From Myxococcales bacterium (GTDB lineage Bacteria; Myxococcota_A; Polyangia; Palsa-1104; JAEUJZ01): a stretch of DNA of 64,000 bases. Positions within the stretch are counted from its first letter, which is position 1. Each line of letters opens with the position of its first letter. The translations under genes were made by a program, and so were the position numbers. Positions 41,634 through 53,918 of the stretch are shown here, one piece after another. Under the pieces are notes generated by a model. The model was not told where the DNA came from. It saw only the letters and a list, made by a program, of their open reading frames with translations, and ran no database searches. Where the stretch lies: the NCBI GenBank assembly GCA_016794465.1, contig JAEUKA010000036.1:434001-498000 (forward strand), read 5' to 3'.

Positions 41634-43103
41634 ATGAGCCTGTCTAACCTGCTGCTGGAGCTGATTCCACTGTGTGAGTCGCTCGATGACAACTGGGAGC
41701 AAGTCGTCTCGCTGCTGGATGCGCACCAGGATCTCGCCGAGTACGAAGTGGCGCGGTTTTACGTGAGCCGCTTTACCTCACGAACGATCCAGCAGCTGGT
41801 CCGCAGCGATGATCCACGCCAGCGGGTGAAGTCGGCCCACATGGTGCGGCTGACCTGCACCCAGCGACAAGCGGGACAGTTTCTGCGGCTGCTCATCAAA
41901 GACCCGTGTGCCCGGGTGCGGAGCGCAGCCCATCGGGCGATGCGTGGCCTACGGCTGGACGATGTCGCGCTGCCCGATAGCCGCATCAAAAAGCCTCATC
42001 CCTATCGCGGTCAGCTGCTCGGGGGCTGGAATCCCAGTGGCTGGTCGTACGGGCTGTTCGGCAACATGTGGTCGATCCGGCAGTACCGCAAGCAGAGCCG
42101 CAAGCCCAAGACGACGCTGGCAGATCTGGGCGTGCCCAAGCTAGAGACGCGCAAAGACGTGCTCAGCTGGCTCAAGCTTGGGTCGATTCGGGATCTGCGG
42201 AAGCTGCTGCGCGCAGGAAGCGGACCGGGCAGCCCGTACGTGAGCTTTACGATTCCCAAAGCGAGCGGCGAGCCACGGACCATCACGGCGCCCCGCCTGA
42301 CGCTGCGCCGGGTACAGCGGCAAATCCTTGACGAGCTGCTCAGCAAGCTGCCCACCCACACGGCGGCGCATGGCTTTGTCAAAAAGCGCTCGGTGGTGAC
42401 CAACGCCAAGCCCCACGAGGGTGCACAGCTGGTCGTAAAGCTCGACCTCAAGGACTTCTTCCCCACCATCTCGTATCACCGGATTCGCGGTCTGCTCTGC
42501 CGCTACGGCTTCTCGCCCGAGGTCGCGGACACCCTCGCCGGGCTTACGACCCATCGAGCGGTGCTCAGCGATGGCTATGTGGTGTGGCCGGGCGTGTTGC
42601 CGCAAGGGGCGCCGACCTCACCCGTGCTGGCGAACCTGATCTGTCGCCGCCTGGACTCGCGCTTGAGTGGGCTCGCGAAGCGGATGGGGGCCCGCTACAC
42701 CCGCTACGCCGATGACCTGACGTTCTCGTTTGCCAAGGGACTCGACCACAAAAACGACCTGGGTCGCTTCCTGTGGTGGGTCAACCAAGTGTGTCAGCAG
42801 GAGGGCTTTGCCGAGAACGTCGGGAAGCGCAAGATCCTTCGCCCGTCAGCCCAGCAGCGGATCACTGGCGTGGTCGTGAACAGCGGCCTGTCTGTCCCGC
42901 GCGCCATGCGACGAACTTTCCGCGCCATCTTGCACAACTGTCGGATGCACGGACTCGACAGCCAGGCCCGAGGCCGCCGGGACTTTCGCGCCTACCTGCT
43001 CGGCTACGCCTCGTACATCCAGATGGTGCAGCCCAGCCTTGGCAAGCGAGTGCTGGCCGAAGTCCGGGCACTGCTGACCGCCAGCGACCGTCCGTCGACT
43101 TGA
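41634..43103 (+). CDS. Retron reverse transcriptase
   Basis: The ATG at 41634 (GGAAGGGA 8 nt upstream) gives 489 residues; the longer frame from 41520 starts inside the msd and is rejected. Residues 1-110 are a helical, HEAT-like N-terminal extension, and RT motifs follow from about 165. VVKLDLKDFFPTIS holds the first catalytic Asp, LPQGAPTSPVLANL is RT block 4, and YTRYADDLTFS is the YxDD box (~357). The retron-specific NAxxH motif is present as NAKPH (~257), and QRITGVVVN is the VTG-like thumb motif that recognises the cognate RNA. Size and N-terminal extension resemble myxobacterial retrons such as Mx162. It would make msDNA from the RNA at 41444-41602. Confidence 0.95.
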   Translation: MSLSNLLLELIPLCESLDDNWEQVVSLLDAHQDLAEYEVARFYVSRFTSRTIQQLVRSDDPRQRVKSAHMVRLTCTQRQAGQFLRLLIKDPCARVRSAAHRAMRGLRLDDVALPDSRIKKPHPYRGQLLGGWNPSGWSYGLFGNMWSIRQYRKQSRKPKTTLADLGVPKLETRKDVLSWLKLGSIRDLRKLLRAGSGPGSPYVSFTIPKASGEPRTITAPRLTLRRVQRQILDELLSKLPTHTAAHGFVKKRSVVTNAKPHEGAQLVVKLDLKDFFPTISYHRIRGLLCRYGFSPEVADTLAGLTTHRAVLSDGYVVWPGVLPQGAPTSPVLANLICRRLDSRLSGLAKRMGARYTRYADDLTFSFAKGLDHKNDLGRFLWWVNQVCQQEGFAENVGKRKILRPSAQQRITGVVVNSGLSVPRAMRRTFRAILHNCRMHGLDSQARGRRDFRAYLLGYASYIQMVQPSLGKRVLAEVRALLTASDRPST

Positions 43104-43166
43104 CAGCGCTTGTGCCTCCCACATAGGGTCGGACCTCACGACCTCTCCCACTCTCGGAGGCATCCG

Positions 43167-44810
43167 ATGCGCTACGCGCTACGCCGGCCCTTGTCCTTCT
43201 GCAGTCTTGCGCTCAGCGGACTCCTGCTCAGCGGGCTCCTTGGCGCCTGTGGTGAGCCCACGGCTCCGGCACCTGCTGCTTCCACTCAGGACCCGACCGA
43301 CCAGCTGCCGCTCAATCGGGTGTGGCTGCTCGGCTCTCACAACTCGTACTGGGCAGCGCGGCAAGGCGGCGATCCGTTCGCTGGTGGGCCTGGACAGCCC
43401 ATTCTGGAGCAGCTGCTGGGGGATGGCGTAAGACACCTGGAGTTCGACCTTCACCAAGACCCCCAGCCCAAGGTCTTTGCGGTCTACCACGCGATCCCTA
43501 GGGACTCCGTGTGTACGACGCTAGAGGAGTGTCTGGGACTGCTGCGGACTTTCCAGCGCACGGTGCCTTCCCATCATCCGCTGGTGGTGATGGTCGAGTT
43601 CAAAAACCTCACCAGTCCGCTGTTCGATGCCGACCACACGATTGCCGACTTGGACCAGGCGCTCACCGAGGGTCTGGGCGCGGCGCTGTATCGTCCGGCA
43701 GACCTGCTTGCACGCTGCCCGGGTCAGCAGTCGCTCACGGCTTGTATCCAGCAGGCCGGCTGGCCAACGGTGGGTGAGCTGCGCGGTCGAGTCCTGGTGA
43801 CGGTGATGGGCTACTGGCACTTGCTGGGCGGGCAGAACGACCTCGACTGGGTGCAGTACGCTACGGCGAGCGCCATCCACGAGCGGGCGGCCTTCCCTCT
43901 CGCCAACATGACCGAGTGGGCGAAGCTGCCTACGGAGTCGCAGGAGTCCGTGTCACCGGCTCGCTTTGCGCAGGCCATCGAGCAGTCGCTGTTCCTAGAT
44001 GGCTGGGACCTGAAGTCTGCGGCCATCCCGACGTTTCTTTCGCAGGGCAAGATCGTGCGGCTCCCGGGTGATGATGTCGCGACGATTCAGCACGGACTGG
44101 AGCTTGGGGGACAGCTGTTCTGGTCAGATCTGCCATGGGACATTCGTCGAACGCTCGCCCCAGCGCAGACGCTGGGACTGGTCGGCGCAATGGCTGGAGA
44201 GGTGGCGCCAAGTGATGTCGGGCAGCGACTGCAGCTGTGGGCTTCGTCCACCGATGGAGAGCGCGTGTTTGCGTATACCCACGTGGACGATGAGGAGTCC
44301 ATCTGGGAGAGCACGGTTGCGATGGGTGTTGCTTCGGACCTGCGGGGCTGTCTGCTGGCCGCTGAGTCACAGGTGGAGGGGTCGGGCGCTCAGATCTCGG
44401 TCTGTTCATCAACGACACCAAACCTGATTGGGCTGTCGTCAGCCCGCACCCAGGTCGAGGTCACGGGCTGCGCAAAGACGAAAGACGACTGCTCACGACG
44501 CGTCTATCTCTCGCGGGACGGCACGCTGGGCGGGCCGGGCAGCGTCCTGCGGATGGAGGTCAGCTTGCGAGGCCAGGAAACCTGCGCCGTCCTCCGCGCA
44601 GCCAGGATCAGCCGGAAAGACCTATCCCCCATCTGGTCGCAGCTGGGAGAGCCACTCTGCGTGCCGGGCCGGCTGGCCTACCAAGGCATCGCCAGGAGCG
44701 GACAAGACAGCACGCCCAGCCAGGTGCAGTTCTATCAAACCAGCCGCAATGGCCAGCGCATCACTTCTGCCGAGCTTTCCAACCCACCATCCGGGTCTAC
44801 GGCTCGCTGA
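43167..44810 (+). CDS. Phospholipase C-like (PI-PLC X fold) lipoprotein
   Basis: The ATG at 43167 follows CGGAGG. A signal with lipobox LGAC (~26) precedes a PLC X-type domain. LLGSHNSYW carries the first catalytic His, VRHLEFDLHQDP the metal-site Glu/Asp, and VFAVYHAI the second His. LVVMVEFK matches the 'ExK' strand of calcium-dependent bacterial PLC1 proteins. The C-terminal 180 residues have several Cys and no clear domain. It is probably anchored on the cell surface and acts on phosphoinositides or similar lipids; the substrate is not known. It follows the retron by 63 bases but has its own ribosome-binding site and a different theme. Its last 14 bases overlap the convergent flippase gene. 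Confidence 0.75.
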   Translation: MRYALRRPLSFCSLALSGLLLSGLLGACGEPTAPAPAASTQDPTDQLPLNRVWLLGSHNSYWAARQGGDPFAGGPGQPILEQLLGDGVRHLEFDLHQDPQPKVFAVYHAIPRDSVCTTLEECLGLLRTFQRTVPSHHPLVVMVEFKNLTSPLFDADHTIADLDQALTEGLGAALYRPADLLARCPGQQSLTACIQQAGWPTVGELRGRVLVTVMGYWHLLGGQNDLDWVQYATASAIHERAAFPLANMTEWAKLPTESQESVSPARFAQAIEQSLFLDGWDLKSAAIPTFLSQGKIVRLPGDDVATIQHGLELGGQLFWSDLPWDIRRTLAPAQTLGLVGAMAGEVAPSDVGQRLQLWASSTDGERVFAYTHVDDEESIWESTVAMGVASDLRGCLLAAESQVEGSGAQISVCSSTTPNLIGLSSARTQVEVTGCAKTKDDCSRRVYLSRDGTLGGPGSVLRMEVSLRGQETCAVLRAARISRKDLSPIWSQLGEPLCVPGRLAYQGIARSGQDSTPSQVQFYQTSRNGQRITSAELSNPPSGSTAR

Positions 44811-46407
44811 TGGTCGCCTTCGGTCGCTCGCGGCGCAGCAGTGCCAGTTCCGTAAGCGACAGCTCACGGGTGGCCAGCAGCACCGCCAGATAGACCACGC
44901 CCGCCAGAGCCGCACACACCAGCGTTCCAAGCTTGCTGCCCAAAAGTCCCGCACTGCCAGCGGCTGGCCAGATCCGCCCCAGCAGCATCGCCACCGCAAA
45001 GCCGAGTCCGGTCCGCAGCAGGGTCAGCACGGGCAGAGTCGCGCGCAAGGTCACCCACAGATAGGTAAGTCCCAGCAGCAGGCCACTGCCCATGCCAATC
45101 AGCATGCCAAGCGCCGCCGCCCGTAGGGGCTGCTCTCCTGCTTGAAGAGCCGACGTGATGCTGAAATAGACCGACAAGGCCGTCAGCGCGAGCGTCGAAA
45201 GCCCCAGCGCCGTCGTCTGAAGGGTCCGCCCGAGCGAGTTGGTGATGGTGCCAACGATGCTAAACAGCGAAAAGCAGACGTACGCACCGAGCAGGATCGC
45301 GAGTGCCGAGCTGCCGGTCATGTACTCAGGCGGAAACAGCAGGCGCAGCGTGCCTTGGGGCCGAACCCCCAGCGCCGTCACCAGGCCCATCATGGCAATC
45401 AGCGAGTAGCGCAAGGTCGCCGAGATGTAGCGCTCGGTGCGCTGCCGGTCCGCCTGCACCGCTGGCGCAGACAGCAGCGGAAAGACAATAAACGTCACCG
45501 CGACGATCAGCTGATAGGGCAGCCGCGCCACGGTCTGCGCCGCGCCGTAGACCCCGACCACTGCATCGACCGTGCGCTTGACCTCAGCGGCTGGAAGACT
45601 GACCAGGGCCTCGGTATACAGCCGCTTGAGCCACCACCCGTCCATAAACATCAGGGAGTTGAGTCCCAGCAGGTACACCGCCAGCCAGACTCCAAAGCCC
45701 AGCATCGTCTTCACCGGAATCGGCTCACCATCGACCGGCTTGGGCAGTCCGACCAGCGCCACCGCCACCACCAAGATGATCATCGCAGCCAGCACCCAGC
45801 CGCCAATCGCCGCCAAGGTGCTGTGCAGGACCAGCGCCGACGCCAGCACCAGACCGGTGCGCAGGGTCGCAAAGGTGATGTCGAGTCCAGCCTGCTTGTG
45901 AAACTGGCGGGCACCATTGGCGGCCCCCACGAAGACGGCATAGAAGCTATAGCCAAGGATGATGAGCGAGCCCAGCTGCAAGTGCGCGGTCAGCTCGGCA
46001 TCGTGCTCGAAGCTGGCAACTGCGGGCGCGGCCAGGAAAAACAGTGCGGCCGAGCCACCACCAATGAGCAGGTTCATCCGCAGCGCGGTGGCCTTGGCGT
46101 GCTCGACCGCTGATGGACCTCGGGCGGCGAAGTAGGCGACCGCCTGAATGGTGGCGGTGATCATGACGTTGTTGAACGTCGACAGCCACGATGAAACCAG
46201 CGTCCACACGCCGTACAGTGCCGAGCTGCCGAGCGCCCGGGGCAGCAGCAGCTGAAGCAGCAGCGCCGATACCAGGAACCACAGCTTGGCCAGCGGGATA
46301 AACAGCGCTCCACGTCGAGCCGACTGACCGAGGTCATCCGTCGGGGCAGGCGCAGGCGAGTCGTTGGAAGAGGATGGGGTCACAGAAGGCGCGGTACGTT
46401 CGCTCAT
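44797..46407 (-). CDS. Polysaccharide flippase (MOP/Wzx-type)
   Basis: The 536-residue protein has 12-14 hydrophobic segments after a Ser/Pro-rich cytoplasmic start. Segments such as RRGALFIPLAKLWFLVSALLLQLLLPRALG and LRLLFPPEYMTGSSALAILLGAYV are typical of the MOP/MVF superfamily members that flip lipid-linked sugars (Wzx, O-antigen or exopolysaccharide export). No glycosyltransferases are next to it, so its substrate cannot be inferred. It may be in a leftward run with the DUF4139 genes (40 bp gap). Confidence 0.8.
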   Translation of the reverse strand: MSERTAPSVTPSSSNDSPAPAPTDDLGQSARRGALFIPLAKLWFLVSALLLQLLLPRALGSSALYGVWTLVSSWLSTFNNVMITATIQAVAYFAARGPSAVEHAKATALRMNLLIGGGSAALFFLAAPAVASFEHDAELTAHLQLGSLIILGYSFYAVFVGAANGARQFHKQAGLDITFATLRTGLVLASALVLHSTLAAIGGWVLAAMIILVVAVALVGLPKPVDGEPIPVKTMLGFGVWLAVYLLGLNSLMFMDGWWLKRLYTEALVSLPAAEVKRTVDAVVGVYGAAQTVARLPYQLIVAVTFIVFPLLSAPAVQADRQRTERYISATLRYSLIAMMGLVTALGVRPQGTLRLLFPPEYMTGSSALAILLGAYVCFSLFSIVGTITNSLGRTLQTTALGLSTLALTALSVYFSITSALQAGEQPLRAAALGMLIGMGSGLLLGLTYLWVTLRATLPVLTLLRTGLGFAVAMLLGRIWPAAGSAGLLGSKLGTLVCAALAGVVYLAVLLATRELSLTELALLRRERPKATISEP

Positions 46408-46447
46408 GGCTGGCAGTGCTTACGGTGAAGGCGTGAGGGCGACGAGT

Positions 46448-48106
46448 TTACTCGCCTAGCATGCTGGCGGGGGCATCGACGTAATAGTGAAGCTCGACCG
46501 CGCGCTTTTCGCCCGGTGCCAGGCGCAGCTTGTAGCTGACGATGCCGTCGGCGGGGCGCAGCTGATAACCGGGCGTGGCCTTGGGATCGAGCCCGACCTT
46601 GACATCCTCCAGCTCCGAGACGGGGATGTGCTCCAGTAGCTCGATCTCTTCGCTGCTGGGCAGGTAGCTCTCGACCTCGAAGCGATAGGCATAGCGGTGA
46701 CGGCGGGTGCTGCCAAAGATGCCGGCGTCGCGCCAGATCTCTTCGAGGATCTTGCGCCGAACCTTGACGCGGTCGACCAGGCCAAAGCTCAGGTCAAAGC
46801 GCTCGCCAGCGGCCACCCGGGCCAGGTCATAGCGGGCGGAAAACTGCCCCTTGCGATAGACATCGATCGGACCGGCGAGCAGCGGATAGCCAGCGGTGTT
46901 GACCAGATCTGCGACCCGGAACACAAACGGCTGTAGCTTGGGAATCGCGCGGTAGGCGACGGTGCCGCGCAGCTCGGCGCGGGCGATGCGGATGCGGATC
47001 GGCGTGCCATCTCCAGCGATGTCGGCCGTTGCCGGCGCGACAAACTGGACCGACAGCCCTTGCTCGACCAGCTGCGGAGCTGCGGTCTTCTTGCCACTCA
47101 TCGGAGTGCTGGTGGAGGTCACCGCCGAGCCAGCTGCTTCCCGGTGGACCTGCTCTTCGACTCGACTGACCAAGAGTCGCTTGGGCGGTGGTCGCTCGGT
47201 CGCCGAGACACGCAGCGGAATCAGCTCGGGCGGGGTGGCGTTCTGCCTGGGAATGGCCGTCGAGACAATGATCTGCGCGTCGCGCCAGTCTTCGCCGGTG
47301 CGCTGGCGGATGGTGGCATAGCTGGTCAGCTCGACGTTGCCACCATCGCCCAGCCGGGCCTCGTGCTCGGTCGAAAAGCCAGCGCCACCCACCAGATAGG
47401 TCAGCTCGAGCTGGGCTTTGCGGCCACCCGAGCCAGCGGGACAGGCCACCAGCACCTCTGCCGCCAGCTGACGACGGGAAGAAGCCGCCACCATGCGCTG
47501 GCGCTTGGCCGAGAGCTCTTCGCGGCGCTGGCGAAGCTCACGACCTTTTTTCTCTAGCGACGCGCTGGTCGAAGCATGGTCGAGACGAAGCTTGAGCGGT
47601 GCCTCCAGGGCCGCCGTCCAGGCCTTGGGCAGCTGTGCGGGCGTCGCCGGGCCCCCAGGTGGATCGACCAGCTCGCGGCCCAGCAGCGCCGCCGCGACAT
47701 CCTCATAGCGAGCCGCCACCCCTTCCACGGTTCGCTCGCGGCTGCGCTGATCATTGATAAGGGTCAGCTCGCCATCAATGCGGCGGATTTCGTCGTCCAG
47801 CTCCTCGAACGGCTTGGCGTAGGCCCCGGTCAGCACCTCGACCTCGGTCCGTACGCCAAGGACCTGCGCCCCCGCCAGATCGACCAGCGCCCGCACCGAC
47901 TGCGCGTCCGCTGCCGGCGGAATGCCCGCAAACCGCGTCTGGACTTTCTCTGCGCAGTCAACCAGGGCCAGCCTGGTGACCTGGGCGCGATCGGGATAGA
48001 TCACCACCTTGCTCACCCGCTGCGCCTGCGCCATCCCCGGAAGCAGCAGCCCCGCCCAAAGGAGCGGCGTCGCGAATGCACCAACCAAAGTCCGCGTCGT
48101 CGTCAT
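46448..48106 (-). CDS. DUF4139/MuiA-like exported protein A
   Basis: A signal peptide (residues 1-28, cleavage after AQA) is followed by a DUF4140-type N-terminal strand region (KVVIYPDRAQVTRLALVDC), a central coiled coil (SLEKKGRELRQRREELSAKRQR), and a C-terminal DUF4139 beta domain ending in KLRLAPGEKRAVELHYYVDAP. The family includes fungal and bacterial proteins called mucoidy inhibitor A; the molecular role is unknown. It lies 12 bases downstream of a longer paralogue and is probably co-transcribed with it. Confidence 0.85.
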   Translation of the reverse strand: MTTTRTLVGAFATPLLWAGLLLPGMAQAQRVSKVVIYPDRAQVTRLALVDCAEKVQTRFAGIPPAADAQSVRALVDLAGAQVLGVRTEVEVLTGAYAKPFEELDDEIRRIDGELTLINDQRSRERTVEGVAARYEDVAAALLGRELVDPPGGPATPAQLPKAWTAALEAPLKLRLDHASTSASLEKKGRELRQRREELSAKRQRMVAASSRRQLAAEVLVACPAGSGGRKAQLELTYLVGGAGFSTEHEARLGDGGNVELTSYATIRQRTGEDWRDAQIIVSTAIPRQNATPPELIPLRVSATERPPPKRLLVSRVEEQVHREAAGSAVTSTSTPMSGKKTAAPQLVEQGLSVQFVAPATADIAGDGTPIRIRIARAELRGTVAYRAIPKLQPFVFRVADLVNTAGYPLLAGPIDVYRKGQFSARYDLARVAAGERFDLSFGLVDRVKVRRKILEEIWRDAGIFGSTRRHRYAYRFEVESYLPSSEEIELLEHIPVSELEDVKVGLDPKATPGYQLRPADGIVSYKLRLAPGEKRAVELHYYVDAPASMLGE

Positions 48107-48118
48107 GTGGCAAGCCTC

Positions 48119-50380
<2,262 letters not shown>

Positions 50381-50418
50381 CGATCAACTCCAACCTCGCG
50401 GATGGCACATCAGAAACA

Positions 50419-51840
50419 TCAGACGGCGGCGTCTTTGCCGCGACCTAAAAAGAAGTACGCCGGAACCCCCAAGAGCACCAGCCCTAGCCCATACAGCGAG
50501 GAGCGCGGGTCGCCTTGGACGATGTAGACCACAAAGCACAGTGCCACTGCGATAAAGGCGATCGAGGAAGCCGGATAGCCGAGCGTTCGGTACGGTCGGG
50601 CAGCCTGCGGCAGCTGCCGCCTCAGCTTGATCACACAAGCGGCCGTCGCGGCATTAAAGAGCAGCGAAGCAAAGGTGGTGTAGGTGAGCAGGTCGTCATA
50701 CTTGCCGGACATCGTCAGCACTGCCGACCACAGCCCGAGCATGACCAGCGCCCAGCCCGGCGCCTTGTTGCGGTTCAGTCGCCCAGCGGCGCGGAAAAAC
50801 AGCCGGTCTTCGGCCATCGCGTACAGGACCCGGGCGCCACCGAGGATCATTCCGTTGATGCAGCCAAAGGTGGACACCAGGATCGCAGCGGCAATGAGCT
50901 GGCCTCCCAAGGTGCCGAGCAAGCTACGGGCAGCTTCAGCGGCGATGCGGTTTTCGGGGACGCGCGCCATCTGATCAAGCGGGAACAGGTACAGATAGCC
51001 AGCCGCCGCAACCACGTACGTCAGCGTGGTCACCAGCGTCCCGCCGATGATGGCCTTGGGCAGGTTCCGCGATGGGTCACGGACCTCGGCAGCGGCAAAG
51101 GTCACGGTGTTCCAGGCGTCGTAGCAGAACAGCGCCTTGGACGCCGCCACCCCAAGCGCCGCCAAGAAGCCGGCCTGCACCGCACCGGGCACCTGCGGGA
51201 CCGTGGTGCTCCACAGCGGCAGGTAGTTGGCGGTGCTGCCTTTGCCCAGAATGATGATCAGCGCCAGCAGTCCCCACAGCCCGAGCAGCTTGAGCCCGGT
51301 AAACAGGTTCTGCACCGCTGCACCGGCCACCACGCCTCGGGTGTTGATGTAGGTGAGGACAGCGATGACCAGGAGCGCGACCCCTTGCGCCGAAGAGACA
51401 CCCACGGGGCCGTGACTGCCGTGATAGAGGGTGAGCCATAGTCGCTCCTCGCCCACCCAGGGCAGAAAGATGCCGAGGTACTTGGCAAAGGCGATGGCCA
51501 CGGCCGCAATGAAGCCTGACTGAATCACCAGAAACAGCGTCCAGCCATACAGGAAGCCAGGCAGCGGACCGAACGCGCGCCGCAGATAGACGTACTGACC
51601 ACCGGCCTCGGGCATCATCGCTGCCAGCTCGGCGTAGCTAAACGCCCCGAGCAGGGTGAACAGGCCCGCGAGCAGCCACAGCCCGAGGTACAGCCCTGGC
51701 GCGGTGATGTTCTTGGCCATAAGCGATGGCGCGATGAAGATCCCCGAGCCAATCATGCTGCCCACGAGGAGTGCCGCCGCATCGACGGCCCCCAGCTTGC
51801 GTTCGAGCTGTGACGAAGACATGTCCGTCGTGGGTAACAT
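50419..51840 (-). CDS. APC-family amino acid permease
   Basis: The 473 residues make twelve hydrophobic segments in the APC pattern. TM1 has the unwound GSMIGSGIF motif that binds the amino-group of the substrate, and TM2-TM3 carries ELAAMMPEAGGQYVYLRRAFG. The last helices read PYRTLGYPASSIAFIAVALCFVVY. It probably imports or exchanges an amino acid across the inner membrane. Which one cannot be told. The gene is divergent from the ABC transporter pair with 68 bp between starts. Confidence 0.9.
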   Translation of the reverse strand: MLPTTDMSSSQLERKLGAVDAAALLVGSMIGSGIFIAPSLMAKNITAPGLYLGLWLLAGLFTLLGAFSYAELAAMMPEAGGQYVYLRRAFGPLPGFLYGWTLFLVIQSGFIAAVAIAFAKYLGIFLPWVGEERLWLTLYHGSHGPVGVSSAQGVALLVIAVLTYINTRGVVAGAAVQNLFTGLKLLGLWGLLALIIILGKGSTANYLPLWSTTVPQVPGAVQAGFLAALGVAASKALFCYDAWNTVTFAAAEVRDPSRNLPKAIIGGTLVTTLTYVVAAAGYLYLFPLDQMARVPENRIAAEAARSLLGTLGGQLIAAAILVSTFGCINGMILGGARVLYAMAEDRLFFRAAGRLNRNKAPGWALVMLGLWSAVLTMSGKYDDLLTYTTFASLLFNAATAACVIKLRRQLPQAARPYRTLGYPASSIAFIAVALCFVVYIVQGDPRSSLYGLGLVLLGVPAYFFLGRGKDAAV

Positions 51841-51908
51841 GGGGTAGGTGCCGTCTCAATTTTTTGCTCGTCGCACTTCCCAGTACGGATGCGCTACCCT
51901 GCGAGCCC

Positions 51909-52673
51909 ATGGGCGATGCTGTTCCCAGTAGCGAACCACTCCTGCGGCTGTCGAAGATCACCAAGGTCTATACGCGCGGCGACCTGGCAGTCCCAGCGCT
52001 GCGTGGCCTAGATCTTCAGATAGACAGCGGCGAGTTTGTGGCCGTGATGGGGCCGAGCGGCTCGGGCAAGTCCACGCTGATGAACCTGATTGGGTGTCTC
52101 GATAGGCCGACTTCGGGATCGTACTTTCTGCAAGGTCGCGACGTGGCCCAGCTCGATCGGGATGCACTGGCGCAGGTGCGGCTACGGACGCTCGGCTTTG
52201 TGTTTCAGGGCTTTAACTTGCTTTCGCGCACGACCGCGCTGGAAAACGTCGAGCTGCCACTGCTGTATGCGGGCATGAGGTCGATGGAGCGGGCAGAGCG
52301 AGCGCGGGAGTCGCTGGCGCGGGTCGGGCTGGCAGAGCGAGCGGGGCACACGCCCAACCAGCTGTCGGGCGGACAGCAGCAGCGGGTGGCGATTGCGCGG
52401 GCGCTGGTGACCAAGCCGATGATGCTGCTCGCCGATGAGCCGACCGGCAACCTCGACTCGCGGACCTCGCTGGAAGTGATGGCGCTGCTGCAAGAGTTGA
52501 ATGCCGAGGGACTGACCGTCTTGCTGGTCACTCACGAGCCCGATATCGCGGCGTTTGCCGGTCGGCTGCTGCTGGTCAAAGATGGCCGGCTGCGGGCCGA
52601 TGAGCGGCGACCACCACACTCTGCCAAGCAAGCGCTCGCCGAGTGGCGCGACACCGAGGAGGAAGACCGATGA
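51909..52673 (+). CDS. ABC transporter ATP-binding protein (MacB/LolD type)
   Basis: The ATPase has Walker [11 protein letters not shown]-loop FQGFNLL, signature LSGGQQQR, Walker B MLLADEP and the H-loop LVTHE. The [12 protein letters not shown] start and '[11 protein letters not shown]' block place it in the MacB/LolD branch. With the overlapping permease (ATGA overlap) it would form an exporter or mechanotransmitter in the inner membrane. The start at 51909 is the first Met that gives family length. Confidence 0.95.
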   Translation: MGDAVPSSEPLLRLSKITKVYTRGDLAVPALRGLDLQIDSGEFVAVMGPSGSGKSTLMNLIGCLDRPTSGSYFLQGRDVAQLDRDALAQVRLRTLGFVFQGFNLLSRTTALENVELPLLYAGMRSMERAERARESLARVGLAERAGHTPNQLSGGQQQRVAIARALVTKPMMLLADEPTGNLDSRTSLEVMALLQELNAEGLTVLLVTHEPDIAAFAGRLLLVKDGRLRADERRPPHSAKQALAEWRDTEEEDR

Positions 52674-53893
52674 TGTTTCTGATGGCGCTTCGCCTGGCGC
52701 TGCGGAGCCTGCTGCGCAACCGGATGCGCTCGGCACTGACGGCCCTGGGCGTGATCATCGGGGTGGCGGCGCTGCTGGTGACGGTGGTGCTTGGGGAAGG
52801 CACGCGCAAGATGGTGGCGGCGCAGATCGCGACCATGGGCTCGGCGATCATCATGATCGTGCCGGGAGCATCAGCGCAGGGCGGGTTCATGGGGGGCACC
52901 GGCAGCGGTCGGCCACTGCAGCGCGATGATGTCGAAGCGATCCTGCAAGCGCGGGCGGTGCGCTATGTGGTGCCGGTCGATCGGACGGTGGCGCAGGTGG
53001 TCAGCTCGAACCTCAACTGGCAGACGCCGGTGCTGGGGACGACGACGGACTATGCGGCGCTGCGCGACTGGCCGGTGGCCCGGGGGCGCTTCTTCACGGC
53101 GGCGGAAAACGAGTCCGCAGCCAAGGTCTGCGTGCTCGGTCACACCGTCACGCAGAACCTGTTTGGAGACTCCGATCCAGTCGGGCAGCAGGTCCGCGTC
53201 AAGCAGATGCCGTGCGAGATCATTGGCGTGCTGGCCCCCAAAGGTCAGTCGGCGATGGGCAGCGATCAGGACGACATCTTGATATTACCGTCGGTGACAC
53301 TGCGAACGCGGGTGCTCAATCAGAACCGCCAGTATGTCAGCACCATCATGGTGGCGGCGACGAGCGAAGATGACCTGGCCCAGGCCGAGAGCGAGGTGGT
53401 GTCGATCCTGCGCCAGCGCCACAAGCTGACCGACGACCAAGAGAACGACTTTACGGTGCGCAACCTGGCCGAGCTGGTGCAGACCCAGCAAAAGATCGTC
53501 GAGACGCAGACCGGCATGCTGCGCAACGTCGCGGCGGTGTCGCTGCTGGTCGGCGGGATCGGCATCATGAACATCATGCTGGTGTCAGTCACCGAGCGAA
53601 CCCGCGAGATTGGCATTCGCCTGGCCATCGGCGCCCGTGAGCGTGACATCTTGCTGCAGTTCTTGGTCGAAGCCGTCGTGCTATCGGTGTTGGGAGGCCT
53701 GCTCGGAACTGGGCTCGGCGCCCTTGCTGCGACGCTGTTTTCCAAGCTGGGCGGTGGCATGCCGGTCGACTTTTCGCCGTTCTGGATGGTGCTCGGCTTT
53801 GGCGTGTCGGTGGCGATTGGGGTGCTGTTCGGCTTCTACCCGGCGCGCAAGGCGGCTCGGCTCGACCCCATCGACGCCCTTCGCTATGAGTAA
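52670..53893 (+). CDS. MacB-like ABC transporter permease
   Basis: The ATG at 52670 overlaps the ATPase stop, so the two are translationally coupled. The first helix (ALRSLLRNRMRSALTALGVIIGVAALLVTV) is followed by a ~220-residue MacB periplasmic domain and three C-terminal helices with the FtsX motif (TERTREIGIRLAIGARERDILLQFLVEAVVLS). MacB-type permeases act with a periplasmic adaptor and TolC to export toxins, peptides or lipoproteins; no adaptor gene is next to it here. Confidence 0.95.
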   Translation: MMFLMALRLALRSLLRNRMRSALTALGVIIGVAALLVTVVLGEGTRKMVAAQIATMGSAIIMIVPGASAQGGFMGGTGSGRPLQRDDVEAILQARAVRYVVPVDRTVAQVVSSNLNWQTPVLGTTTDYAALRDWPVARGRFFTAAENESAAKVCVLGHTVTQNLFGDSDPVGQQVRVKQMPCEIIGVLAPKGQSAMGSDQDDILILPSVTLRTRVLNQNRQYVSTIMVAATSEDDLAQAESEVVSILRQRHKLTDDQENDFTVRNLAELVQTQQKIVETQTGMLRNVAAVSLLVGGIGIMNIMLVSVTERTREIGIRLAIGARERDILLQFLVEAVVLSVLGGLLGTGLGALAATLFSKLGGGMPVDFSPFWMVLGFGVSVAIGVLFGFYPARKAARLDPIDALRYE

Positions 53894-53918
53894 GTGCGGC
53901 GTCCGCTGGGCTCGGGGC

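Noticed and set aside
43167-44810. Phospholipase-like gene as part of the retron system
   Set aside because: Has its own ribosome-binding site and lipoprotein signal; a secreted lipoprotein is an unlikely partner for a cytoplasmic retron. Not fully excluded.
45142-46113. 323-codon open frame opposite the flippase gene
   Set aside because: Gln/Arg/His-rich shadow of the multi-helix membrane protein gene.
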